From contig OX388345.1 in assembly GCA_947579665.1 (NCBI GenBank), positions 28,487,849-28,551,848 on the forward strand: DNA of 64,000 nt, written 5' to 3'. This document shows, one piece after another, positions 46,225-56,665 of this stretch (positions within the stretch are counted from its first letter, which is position 1; each line of letters starts with the position of its first letter). The notes beneath the pieces are model-generated. The model was not told the DNA's origin, searched no databases, and worked only from the letters and a program-made list of their open reading frames with translations. Source of the stretch: Sympetrum striolatum (lineage: Eukaryota > Arthropoda > Insecta > Odonata > Libellulidae). A program made the position numbers and the translations under genes.

Positions 46225-46385
46225 CATTTATATACCTTTTATCTGATGATGTAGCCGAAACCAGTCGTCGAAATAAAATTCTTGTGAAAATTATTAATAT
46301 AAACTGAGGAAATTACTTAAAACTCTTTATATAATGTCGTTCGACTAAGTCCAACCTAATGTGATAGATTTTATTATAGAATATA
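46225..46385 (+). mobile_element. Decayed Penelope-type hammerhead element
   Basis: CTGATGA at 46243, GTAGCCGAAACCAGTCGTCG and a tail AAGTCCAACCTAATGTGATA (about 46349) parallel the core and tail of the element at 35826-35981. Stem II has lost about four bases and stem III is ACCAGT instead of ACCGGT, so the ribozyme should be dead. Weak outer arms remain (TTAAAGAGT / AACTCTTTA). Confidence 0.65.
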
Positions 46386-46435
46386 TTTAAATTAAAAGTT
46401 ATTGCCTCAATCGATATTCCGCATTATCTATTTTT

Positions 46436-46730
46436 ACGTGGCCGGTGAATTGATTCGGGGGAAATTCGTACCCGGAGAATTCGTACGCGGGGAATTGATC
46501 TCCCGACAGATTGGTACGCAGGGAATTGATCCCCCGCGCTGATGTTGTACTACTGTTATTCAGTCTTATGTTAATCTACACGCCATGATTATTAGTTAAA
46601 TATGTTATAAATAAATTAACCGGGGGGAGATGGGATGCTTTGGGTGGGGTTGGGTTGGTAGTACAACATCAGCGCGGGGGTTCAATTCCCTGCGTACGAA
46701 TTCCCCCCGGACCAATTCACCAGGCGCCCT
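46436..46730. mobile_element. GGCGCC-ended non-autonomous element, copy 2
   Basis: Related to 19658-20006 but in the opposite orientation. The shared core TTATTCAGTCTTATGTTAAT, then TAAATTAACCGGGG appears on the + strand here and on the minus strand there. Ends read ACGTGGCCGGTGAATTGATT and GACCAATTCACCAGGCGCCC. Inner inverted repeats GATGTTGTACTAC / GTAGTACAACATC are intact. Flanking 8-mers CTATTTTT and CTTTTTAT match at 6 of 8 positions. The regular 15-bp array of copy 1 is replaced by irregular GGGGAATT units. Confidence 0.82.
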
Positions 46731-46738
46731 CTTTTTAT

Positions 46739-48247
46739 GCTAATCTGTTTGTAATTTATGCATATATGTACCTTGGATTGTTATTAAAGATCCTAAAATT
46801 AGACTCCTACAACCTTCTGAAAGCATCTTTTACGCACAAGTCCTCTGTAGCTCAAATCAATGTAAAATATTTCATTAGATACGCATTCCTAATCAAAGCG
46901 TTTTGGCGGCGTCGAATTTCCGTGAAAATCTCCCAAAAATTACGGGGCTCCCGTCGGATTCGCTCCCGCATAATTCTATTATAGGAGAGAGATTTGTTGG
47001 GCATATTAACGAGGGTTTTTATTTCCTTCCCAACATTCATTTTCATTTCGGCGAGGTGAAGTATCTTGTCCGTTTTTGGCGAAGTGAAAATTACAGCGCC
47101 GTCCTTTAGGTGTGGAGAATGCGGAAAACATAGGGAAGCTCGGTTTGAACAATTATTATCGACCTCTTCGTGTTTTGGAGTGGAAAGGTGCACAAATATC
47201 GGTCATGGGACTCCGTCCATATTTAGATTCACTCGGAGTCGAGATTTAAGAATAAACGAAACAAACTCGTTCGTTAGCGGAATTACCCACTCTCTTCTTC
47301 AAATTAGAAAATGCTCGGAAAATGCAGGATGCCAATTAATTTAGTGTGGGTTGGATTCTCTCTTATAATGCGGGTCATTCGCAGATGGGACGCTTTGTGG
47401 AAGAACATCCTCAGCTTCCAATGGGTCTGACGCGAATGAGGGGAGATATCGAACCTTGTTTTGTCTTCGATCCATACATCGAGCTGTAGCAGTTCTCCAT
47501 ATGGATTACCGTCGTGCTATGAGCTTCATTTCCATATGGAAATTACAATTGAACCTCCTTAATGATCCTAGCTATATGTAAAAGCTTACCGTGAGTTCCA
47601 TTTGGACCGGATCTGTCCCAGTTCTGAGGGTATCTCCATCAATTTTTCCTCTTTTCCGGATTTGAATGAAAGCTCCAATTAAGAAAACATAGAACTCATC
47701 AGCGGTATAAAAGAAAAACATATCGAAAGAGTGAAATGATTTTAAGGCAACTATAGAACTGATAAAACTCGGTTGAACTAGATTTTAAAGGAATTTTAAT
47801 TTTTTTCCGGGTTTGCTCTCTTCAGACATTAAATTGTCCTAATTTATTTTTATCAGAATTAGCTATTTGAGATCTATTCTGTGTTTATGCAGAAGTACTC
47901 CTTTTTCTCGGCATCTTTTGTCTTCAATATAGCCTCCCAGTTATTTTTAAGTCGCTCACGAAGCATTGTGAGGCTTATAAGTTTATTAAAGAAACATTTG
48001 CACCAGTGTTTTTCCTCTCTCGTTCTCTGTTAAATCCCACAATAGCGGTAATTTCTAATTCATCGTATTTTTATGTACAATTGTAACTCCACATCTCGTA
48101 ATCTTCAACCTCTCCATTTTTCTGAACCGCAGCCTTTTTATCATTATGATTAATCTACATCTCCATTAATACCCTGCAAGCTAACTTTCGACGATTATTA
48201 CTATTACATCATTCACTACTGCTACGATAAGAAATCTAGTGGTAATA
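46739..48247. other. Unclassified DNA with CpG-richer single-copy sequence
   Basis: About 46890-47460 has raised CpG and overlapping frames of 92-114 codons on both strands, without domains. Nothing else was recognised. Confidence 0.35.
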
Positions 48248-48345
48248 TGTTATCGTTAGGAATCTAGCATAAAGTACCCAGATAAATGGAGGATAATGTC
48301 AACGTACTGAAGTGTAAATCATAAAATAAAATTATGATTCTAATC
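48248..48345. repeat. Direct duplication flanking a hAT insertion, left unit
   Basis: The unit from TTATCGTTAGGAATCTAGC to GATTCTAATC recurs at about 48928-49025. Shared blocks are AGATAAAT-GAGGAT, AACGT-CTGAAGT and AAATCATAAAATAAA. This shows a tandem duplication of about 98 bp that predates the insertion at its junction. Confidence 0.85.
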
Positions 48346-48917
48346 CAGGCATGCTCAAAGAAAATGCCACAGTGGCAATCGCCTGCCACCGCTCTCATAG
48401 CCGTGGCAAACTCGGTTTGTGCGGTAGTGGAAGGGGGCGGCGCGGTTGTGGAAGACGGTGTTGTGGTAGCGGTAGGAGCAGCGGACGGTTCGGAGACAGA
48501 AATGGTCAAACGTAGCACGGTCAAATGTGACTTTGCTATTATTATTGAAACCAATAACTCGGGCAACTACAAAAAATACTTAATAATTGTTTTCATGCCT
48601 ATGCTGTTTTACAAGAGTAGTATGACAATATTTACAAAGTTTTAATAGCCTAGTTACAAAGGTTCCGAGGCCGAAACCCTTTTTGCCATGGTGCTATTCG
48701 ACTAGAAAATACTGAATGGCTGCAAAGGCCTAGTCTAGCGCGAAAGAGAAGGTTTTCTCTCTCACTCCCGCATAAGCGTCGCGCCGAACCATGGCCGTGG
48801 TAGCGAGTGAGGGAATCAACTCGCAGGGGTTGAGGTAGGGGAGGTAGGTTGCCACAGGCCGAGTCCCGTGGCATTCCGTGGCGCCCCAGCCACCGTGGCA
48901 GCGTTTGTGCATGCCTG
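48346..48917. mobile_element. hAT-type non-autonomous element with exact 8-bp TSD (572 bp)
   Basis: TTCTAATC flanks both sides (48338-48345 and 48918-48925). The ends CAGGCATGCTCAAAG and (inverted) CAGGCATGCACAAA are typical hAT termini. Subterminal TGCCACAGTGGCA-like palindromes repeat near both ends (GCCACAGTGGC at about 48367 and CCACCGTGGCA at about 48890). Frames inside (103 codons + strand, 100 codons minus strand) are alanine/valine-rich by composition, and no transposase motif was seen. Confidence 0.92.
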
Positions 48918-48927
48918 TTCTAATCGA

Positions 48928-49025
48928 TGGTATCGTATGAAATCTCGTATAAATTACTGAGATAAATAGAGGATGTTGTTAACGTCCTGAAGTATAAATC
49001 ATAAAATAAATTTGTGATTCCAATC
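48928..49025. repeat. Direct duplication flanking a hAT insertion, right unit
   Basis: Counterpart of 48248-48345, about 75-80 percent identical, ending GTGATTCCAATC where the left unit ends ATGATTCTAATC. Confidence 0.85.
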
Positions 49026-49464
49026 GGTTGCATATCAAATTTGGCAGATATTTCGCAACGAAATCTAGATAATCTAAACGTTATTACTAAGAAGTATTTC
49101 TATTTAGTTTACATGTTAATTCTTTGGCAGATAATAAATGGCTCATATTTACGATTATATTCAACCTCAATGTCCAATTCTGCTTAAAATGCTTACTCGG
49201 TGCTCTTTATTTCGTACATCTCAAACGAAATTGCTACCGAATTAGACGACTTTCTCTTTCAAACGTAAGTTCTCAAAAAAAGGAGCGATTGAACATCAAT
49301 CACTATTTCCTGATAACTTCATCCACTCTGAATCTCACCCTTAAAAATACGATTTATCTTTGTACTCCTTCGTACTTACCTACTCTTGTGCACGTCCTCG
49401 TTTCGTGCAGAAGAATCCCAGTGCGTTGATGCGTGTGCCTGGAAAAAATATACTAGAGCGAAAA
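49026..49464. other. Unclassified DNA
   Basis: Open frames of 101 and 125 codons overlap here. The second runs into the SINE at 49465. No domain was recognised. Confidence 0.35.
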
Positions 49465-49520
49465 GAGTTCCGCCCGGAAAGTGGAAGATCCGGGTTCGAA
49501 TTCCGGTTTAGTAGGACTTT
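49465..49520 (+). mobile_element. tRNA-derived SINE fragment (family S-b)
   Basis: GAGTTCCGCCCGGAAAGTGG, then AAGATCCGGGTTCGAATTCC. The CCCGGAAAGTG marker and a perfect B box (GGTTCGAATTCC) are present. The 5' A-box half is missing. Confidence 0.7.
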
Positions 49521-50394
49521 ATCACTTCCGTTCCTCCATTGGATCTTTCCCTTTTATTCTCTTATATTTATTTTCTTCCCAGTACATGCTTCCTACACAA
49601 TACAGGATATCGTCCCCCATACTCGGCTTGGTTTATATCCACTTTCGTCTCCCTTTATCACCACTCACAACCTCATAATAAAGCATCTTAGACATTCTTC
49701 TTCCATCCCTTCCTTCCACAGAGCCAATGCAACGTAATATTTCCAAGTAGCCAAGAATCCATGCTTTTAGTCAGCCACTTCGCAGTAACCATTGACTATC
49801 ACTTCCTATATAATCAGTCATTCTCTTCACATAATCCAAATGCACTAACTGTATTCATGCAATTCTCATGATGTAACGAACTTTCACGACCATTCCTGGG
49901 ATCTGGCGCATCCTTATAAAAAACTTCTTTCAAAATTACATCTGTTAAAGAGAATTTATGATTATCTTCGAGAAAAAAGAAGTACGATACATAAGTGGTA
50001 ACTAAGATCAGAGAACTGCAACTTTATCCATCAAACTACGTAAGGAAGCTGAAGATATAAAGCGGTACTAGACGAGGGGATAAAGTTTCCCCAAGCAGTT
50101 CATCCCTTCCCGTAAAAAAGTACTTGAATCGTTGAATATAAAATAAAAAAAAATTAAAGTTAATGGGAAACTTAAGTTAAAACGCTTTTCGTCGTCTAGT
50201 TTCATGTTCGTTCAAAGTATTTTCAGCACAAAGGAGGTAGAATTTAATGCTTCAGAATTAAAGAAAAATGATGGATGTGATTTATTAGAGAAGGATGACT
50301 ACCATCGATTGATGGAAGGGAAAAGTTTAGCTCGGATGGAGAACTGCTTGTAGAAATGCATAGATTCTCAAATAAATACACGTGAAATATATAT
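49521..50394. other. Unclassified DNA
   Basis: C/T-rich stretch at about 49530-49720, then AT-rich sequence. Nothing was recognised. Confidence 0.35.
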
Positions 50395-50640
50395 TTTTCG
50401 TGTATTGCATTCCGCACCAAGATGTGGATGTGAGATATGGACACTGAATGCCAGAGTAATGAAGCGTCGGAGGACCATGGAGCGAGAAAGATGCTGAGTT
50501 AGAGAGGAAGATATTGGAAAAGAAACACGGGGGTGGAGTAAGAGATGTAACCAAAGGGGAAAGATCAATGAAATGGCAATGGACCGGATCCCTACGAGAA
50601 ATGAATAACGATGGAGGTGGAATGCGGTTAAAATAAAGAG
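50395..50640 (+). mobile_element. Decayed non-LTR retrotransposon fragment
   Basis: CEIWTLNARVMKRRRTMERE (about 50430-50495) corresponds to the YGCETWTL-xxxxxRRLxxxER block. After a frameshift, VRDVTKGERSMKWQWTGSLR (about 50540-50600) matches VRDVxERIxxLKWxWAGHxxR. The frames are broken. Confidence 0.68.
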
Positions 50641-52238
50641 AAAACTAAGGGATAATTAGACAACTAAGGGACAAACTTTTAAGCTTTAAGTTCAAATCGG
50701 TGTATTATAAAACCTTTATTCATCTATGAAAATAAATCAGGCTGAACTTGAATACGTGAGTAACTAAAAATTAATTATTAACAACATCTCCATAACTATC
50801 AAATTGTTTCAGAGACTAAAATTACTTTTAAATATTAAAATTTTACAAAATTTCTGCGCATAAAAAACCTTTTCGTTTTGTTTCTTGTAAAGTGTAATTT
50901 CATCGTTCGATCATATCCCCCTTAATTTAGCTTTGCTCAAATCTAAAATGTCACTGTTTCTAATCAATCTTACGTAACTGGAGGCAAATTTTGCGCGAAT
51001 ATAAATGATAGCGACTAAACAAACAATGAAATATCGTTTGAGAGTTGAGCCGTATTTGCACAATCACATCGATCGTTGATGGAAAAGGAAGTTGATGGCA
51101 ATAAATTAATTTAAAAAATTGGATTGGCTTGAATAGCTTCTAGCTACGAAACTTCAAACAAACAATCGCGAAGTACTTCATATAAACTAGTATGGATTGA
51201 TTAACGATTGTAATAAAAATGGAAATCATGATTTTGTGAAATAATATCTGCTTTAAGAGCATTATATATTATTTGAATGACAGTCGTTTCCGGTAGAAAA
51301 TTAATGAAAATGAAGAGTGCGGTTTGGATATCGATCGTCGACGAAAGTCGTAACATGAGTCACAACTGATGAAAGTTATTTAAGTCGATCTTTCTTGGAT
51401 GCTGACGATACATCTCAGATATCAGCTGGTATATTCATCCAGTATTTTATGAACGTTATGTCATTTTATTAAAACATATTTTCTTTCCTTCCTAAGCACT
51501 CTGTATAGTTTATATGAGCTTCTACCGTATGCCTCTCAGAATTTTTTGATCCTTACTGCATTCTTTAGTCTTATACGTTTGTCTATTGCTTTAGTTATAC
51601 TAATACACAGTCTTGGCTCTGAGAAATGTTTTTCCAGCAATGTCCGTGTATGTTATGCAAGAAATCAACTGTGTCCCTTCGTTGTTTCGAAAATGTTACT
51701 GCGATACTACGCAACGAAAATAGTTGTTCCTTGGTTCCCTTTGAAATGGGAAACATTTGAAGCACTGAGCACGCGTTCACAGAACTGAACGTGTTTGCTA
51801 ACACGCTTCAGTCAACGAGTGCGTGGGCTGCGAACTACTCCCGTAAAGCTCTTCTTCTTTTATAATGTCTATCCAAGACAACATTTTCGTTGTTTTTAAA
51901 CATTTACTACAACATTTCAGCATTTTTCAACTATGTACATTCACTATAGTCTCCTTATCTTTTTCCAAAGCCTCTGGTCATGAAGTGAAAAGGAAATAAA
52001 TTGGCAGAGCTTTTACCAATAATTTCGTTGAATATGACCTGAGAAACATTGTCTGAGACCTGAATGCGGAACAATTTACACAGTTTATTTTGAACTACTA
52101 GTTCGTAATATGAGTAGAAATTGTAGTAATACAATGCTCAATATTGTTCTGCAACGAACTGAGGAATGGGAATTTACTTAGCATTGATCGCCGTAAGCTT
52201 AAAAATACCCAAGATGAACAAAAGCGAAAAATATCAAA
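50641..52238. other. Unclassified DNA, no gene recognised
   Basis: AT-rich sequence without recognisable repeats or domains. Confidence 0.4.
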
Positions 52239-52320
52239 GTCACCGAGACTCGAACTCAGGTCTCTCACACACTCCAAGAGGACCTCTGTCTGAGGTCGAT
52301 GCCATTACGTGGAACGCTTG
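52239..52320 (-). mobile_element. tRNA-derived SINE head, minus copy of a second inverted pair
   Basis: The minus strand reads GTGTGAGAGACCTGAGTTC, then GAGTCTCGGTGAC. This retains a B box (AGTTCGAGTCT) and the GTGAGAGACCTG word of family S-b. The 5' half is more diverged (GTTCCACGTAATGGCATCG). Confidence 0.6.
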
Positions 52321-52354
52321 CTTACACAGCATCCTGTTAAAATAGTGGAATGGA

Positions 52355-52420
52355 GTCGGAGTGGTAGGCTAAAGGGTAGAATACCTGCCTGGACAGTGGA
52401 AACATCGTGTTCTCCTTTGA
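52355..52420 (+). mobile_element. tRNA-derived SINE head, plus copy of a second inverted pair
   Basis: AGTGGTAGGCTAAAGGGTAG, then AATACCTGCCTGGACAGTGG resembles a tRNA-like A box (TAGGCTAAAGGG) and the CTTGCCTGGAAAGTGG word. The B box is decayed (ATCGTGTTCTCC). Confidence 0.5.
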
Positions 52421-53736
52421 TATTATAATATTTTCTGCATTAGGATTAGGCTCAAGAGTGGACTGAATGCAAATTAAGTTTAAAATTCGCCCAAAACCAG
52501 TTCATGATCGCAATTTTATTTCTAGCAATCGATTTTGTGGAAATTCTACTATGATTAGTACATTAGTATTACTACATCTTTGCTTTCTCTATTATGTGAT
52601 TTCCTTATGTGTTATGCGAAAGAAGGTTATGCATAATCATAGTTGAGGATAGGGTTTACTTAAATAGTTAGTGCATCTATAAAGATTGATGAAGTGCTTT
52701 ATTCGAAACTAGTTTCGTTAATGTTTTTCACTTCGATTTATCTTTGGTATTTAAAATTTCCCGCGCAGTTTCAAATTCTGTTGGTTACAATCGATATGAC
52801 AGGCACGAAAGAGTTGAATCAACTAACAGTACCATTGAAAGTTTACATACGTAGAATCAACTGCTTGGGCCGTGACTTGGTGGTATGGATCCATCAGAAA
52901 CGAAAGTGAAAATAACTTTTACTAAACCACATAATAGTTTACATACGCATCATACGTCGTTGCGTTGTATATTTATTCGTCTCTTTTCTCCAAGTCAAAT
53001 AAATCCAAGAGTAGGATTTTGTAAAATTTTACGAAAGACACATTGTACTCATCTGATCTGATGTTGATACTAGGGATCGAAACTAGTAGGGCTACTTTCA
53101 TGGTTTTACATAAAGTAATTTTTTTTGTTAACTCATTGTTTCTGTCATAGAAACCCACCTAATTGAGACCTACCAACATTTTAAACAATGATTCTGTTGT
53201 TATCAGTATATTCGGTCGGCATTTTCAGATGTAAACACGCGTTAACCTTTGTGTGGCAGGGGACTCACGCATCAAGTAGTGTTTATCTATGGTCAAGATA
53301 TGGGATAAATACGACCCCAAGGCCAAGCGCGCTCTTTTCTGGCGTTTAATGTGCTCTTCAATCTTTTCACAAACTCAATTATTCGAAACGTTTTGTTCTC
53401 GTTTATTATGTGGAATGGAAATTAAATGGAACAAATCTCCCCTTTTTTAATCGAATGCCGTAACCTGTCGCTTGTGGAAAAAGAGGATTAAATTTGAAAT
53501 CAGTGATTAAACTTTATTATTTCCATGCATATTCATTTTTAGTATGCCTGGCATCATCGGCCACCTATTATTTAGTTGAAATGTATACATAGGAAAGGGA
53601 GATGTTGAGTGGTAAGGGAAAAATGACCGGGAGAATAGAGGTCAACGAAAATTTACTGCTTTATTTAGTGATTTTTTCCAATGTCACACCGAAACATAGT
53701 GGATTAAGTCCTAAAATCCGTTAGGTTGATTTTTAC
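52421..53736. other. Unclassified DNA, no gene recognised
   Basis: Nothing supported. Short frames only. Confidence 0.4.
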
Positions 53737-54200
53737 TTTCCCCCTATACGTAGTATAGAGCAAGTATTGTATTCGCAAAAAAATTCGACCTCCAGATTTC
53801 AACGTAAATAGATATTTTGGGGGCCATAGAGTTCGTTTTCGCTATTTTCCCGATCATGTCTGTATGTGTGTCTGTCTGTGGTAAAAACGTTTGTTGGCGC
53901 TCTATCTTAAAAAGTAATTATCGGATCATTTCAAAAATTCATATTTAGTATTTTTCTAACAATGCCAACAGTTAATTAGTTTTTTATGAATATGGTTTAA
54001 CTGAAAGTTGCGGTTTATTCGGAACAAAATGTTGTTTCTTAAATATCTCTGTCAGAATGCAATTTAGGTATATGCAATTATATACAAAAGTTATAGATAA
54101 TGTACATTACTACAACTTTTGTTTGAAACATTTTTCGTAACACTGATCGTTTAGGAGTTATTATTGAATAATGGTTAACCGGAGCAAAATTTTGTTACAA
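53737..54200 (+). mobile_element. Family A repeat, copy 3 (3' truncated)
   Basis: It begins CTTTCCCCCTATACGTAG, then shares TATAGAGCAAGTATTGTATT, AATTCGACCTCCAGATTTCA and GGCGCTCTATC with the other copies. It stops after GGTTAACCGGAGCAAAATTT without reaching the TATGGAGAAAG end. Confidence 0.8.
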
Positions 54201-56340
54201 CATACAAACAACGATTCAAACACAGTGGTTGATAAGGTTTGATAGCCTCCCACAAATTTGGTTAATTTTTGTAAAGGTTTCGCGATTTAGAGCCGATAAC
54301 TACTTTTCATGATGGTAATGAGATTTTGATGGATTTTTCTTTCTTATGGTTTAAGTATAAATAAAGTAAATTTATATGTAATCGTTTAATTTTTTGAGAG
54401 AAGATGCACTCATGGAAAAAGAATCCTACGTTTATATTTATTGAGGAAAGCGAAGTGGCCTAGAATTGGAAGGATTGGAACTGAGATTCTTCATATTGGA
54501 GGTACTTGGGTATTATCTATCTTAAAACAAAATTTAAACTTGCTACTTTATCAGGAGGTTGGCTATAATTTTTCGCACATACCTATTAAGGATAGATTTT
54601 CTTTTGTCTTTACTTCTTCCCATATTTTGAGTTTAATATATATTCCAGATTTTACATATCAAGTAACACTTAAATTTATATATCTCGAGATATATTTATT
54701 GTAGTTTTAATATTTCATTATTGAACGCTTCATTAATAGTTTGGTATGTACTACCAATTAACTTTACATTTATACTTATCGAATGTAATTAAAAATGGTA
54801 AAATATTGTTTAAACTTATTCTTGTTCTCTTAGAAAGTGCCGTTACTAAATATCCATATTTATCCTTTTTATAATTTTAATATATTTTAAATATTGCGCA
54901 ATTTATTTATTAAATATAATGATTGTAGTATATATTATTGTTAGAAGTTGTTATTCGTATTATGCTTTTTTTCTAGGTCATACTGAGGGCATATCTCAGA
55001 TATAATCTTAAGCAGATTTTTCAAATACCACTTCTTTGCGGGTATTTTCAAGCTGCGGTTACCTCTCCTAAGCGTTAATTTGGTTTCTATAATTAGGTTA
55101 CCACAAACTAGGTTATTCCAATTTGATTTATATGAGATTTCACTATAGTAGTACTAATTAGATCCGTTTAACATAGACGCTGAGTGGGATGGACGTGAAG
55201 AACTTTAAGTCTCAATCTCGATCACATGAAAACGTTATTGATTTATTTACTTTCCACATGAATAAAAAGAGATTTTGGTAACACCTGCCTGCCAATTGAG
55301 CGTAACAGTCGTTGACGTGACACATCGCCTTTGCTGTGCTTTTTATAATTGAATGGCACACGGCGCGACTGCAATACAGTGCACGTGTTAGCAGCAGTTA
55401 TCTTGTGTGACGTCATGCGAGGGGTTATGGGTTCGACGTCAGGTAATATTACGCCAGGAGAAGGGAACATTCTAAGCGATAGGGTTCTGAGATGTTACCG
55501 CAGACAAGCGGCCTTCGGTTGAGGTGCCCCTTGGGATGCCTTCTTGCTCAACTATCTTGCAGACACTAGGATTGTGGTTGTTAAATTATATTTCCGTGCC
55601 AAAAGTCATTCCGCCGTATCCGCGCTAACATCAGAACTGGGAATCGGTTCGCGTTGAGGAAACGCATGCCATATATGAGAAAAGTTACGATGGTTTTTAT
55701 GCACTTGCACCACCGATGACCTTAACAAAGACGAGATTAATTAGTGTCCGTCCGCATATGCTTCGGATGAGACGATCGGAGGTAAAATTATTCCTATTTT
55801 TACTCCACCGTCATACTTCTTTCTGTTGGACATCCTCTGTATTTTCCTCTGTACTATGTTCTGTGATGCAATTTAATGGTAGCCTATTTTTCCTATTCTT
55901 TCTACATGTTCCTTCCATTTGTGTATTCTTTAATTCCGTCATCTAGGTCGTATACAGCTGACTGCGAATCCAATGTTCATACCACTAATGACTTAAGAAA
56001 TTTATGTTCAGCATAGTATAACTAAAAAGACTTTTGTTCTGCCGTTTATTTATTTGTACATTCCTTATGATAATTTAATTATCTTTGATGTTGCAATCTT
56101 TCTCATCCTTTTATCCTTTCTTACACATTTCGAAGTTGCCTAGTCCTTATCTCTGTGAGTATTTTGCGGTGAAAAATATTCAATGATCAAATTAAACTCA
56201 GTTTTTCATTTGTTCCACAAAACCATTACTTTTTCCCACGTTTTTCTCTATTTATATTAATTGTTAAGAACGTTGAGCATATTATTGGTCATATTCTTGC
56301 GTTTATGTGATTGTATTAGACAAGCGATGGGACTTCCCAG
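54201..56340. other. Unclassified DNA; a CRE-like TGACGTCA at 55408
   Basis: Mostly AT-rich with no gene recognised. The segment 55280-55680 is CpG-richer and holds a perfect TGACGTCA palindrome (55408-55415), plus GGGTTCGACGTCAGG just downstream, which loosely resembles a tRNA B box. Neither is enough for a call. Confidence 0.35.
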
Positions 56341-56344
56341 TATC

Positions 56345-56665
56345 TACATGGGTATTCTGAAAAGTTTCCGACCCAACAAAGATACAATACATTCTTTCTT
56401 AAAATTTATTTTTATTTGATTGTCAAAAAACAACTGCTTTCTCAAAATGGCTGCAATTTTGGTGAGTAAGATGCGCAAAACGCTTTCAAAAACCAAAACT
56501 TTCCAGACCACTCATTATGTATACATATCAGAAGAGAAGAATTTATCTTTTCTATTTTAAGAAGGTTATTATTAAAATTGTCCCTAAAAAATTCAAACTT
56601 GTTCCCTAAGAACTCTTTAAAACCATCTTTCAAAAGCCGCTTGAACTTTAGGAGCACTTACTTTG
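56345..56665 (-). mobile_element. Possible mariner-like element end
   Basis: CATGGGTATTCTGAAAAGTT followed by TCCGACCC resembles the TAC-AGGG-xxTCxxAAAGT termini of mariner-like elements and is preceded by TA. The adjoining minus-strand frame of 71 codons has no clear transposase motif, and no matching right end was found. Weak call. Confidence 0.3.

Noticed and set aside
48334..48645. 103-codon alanine/valine-rich frame
   Set aside because: It lies within the hAT element, spans its terminal repeat and reflects GTG/GCG-rich composition.
55408..55455. CRE site plus tRNA-like B box
   Set aside because: A single 8-bp CRE and an imperfect B box without an A box or stem pairing are too weak for a call.
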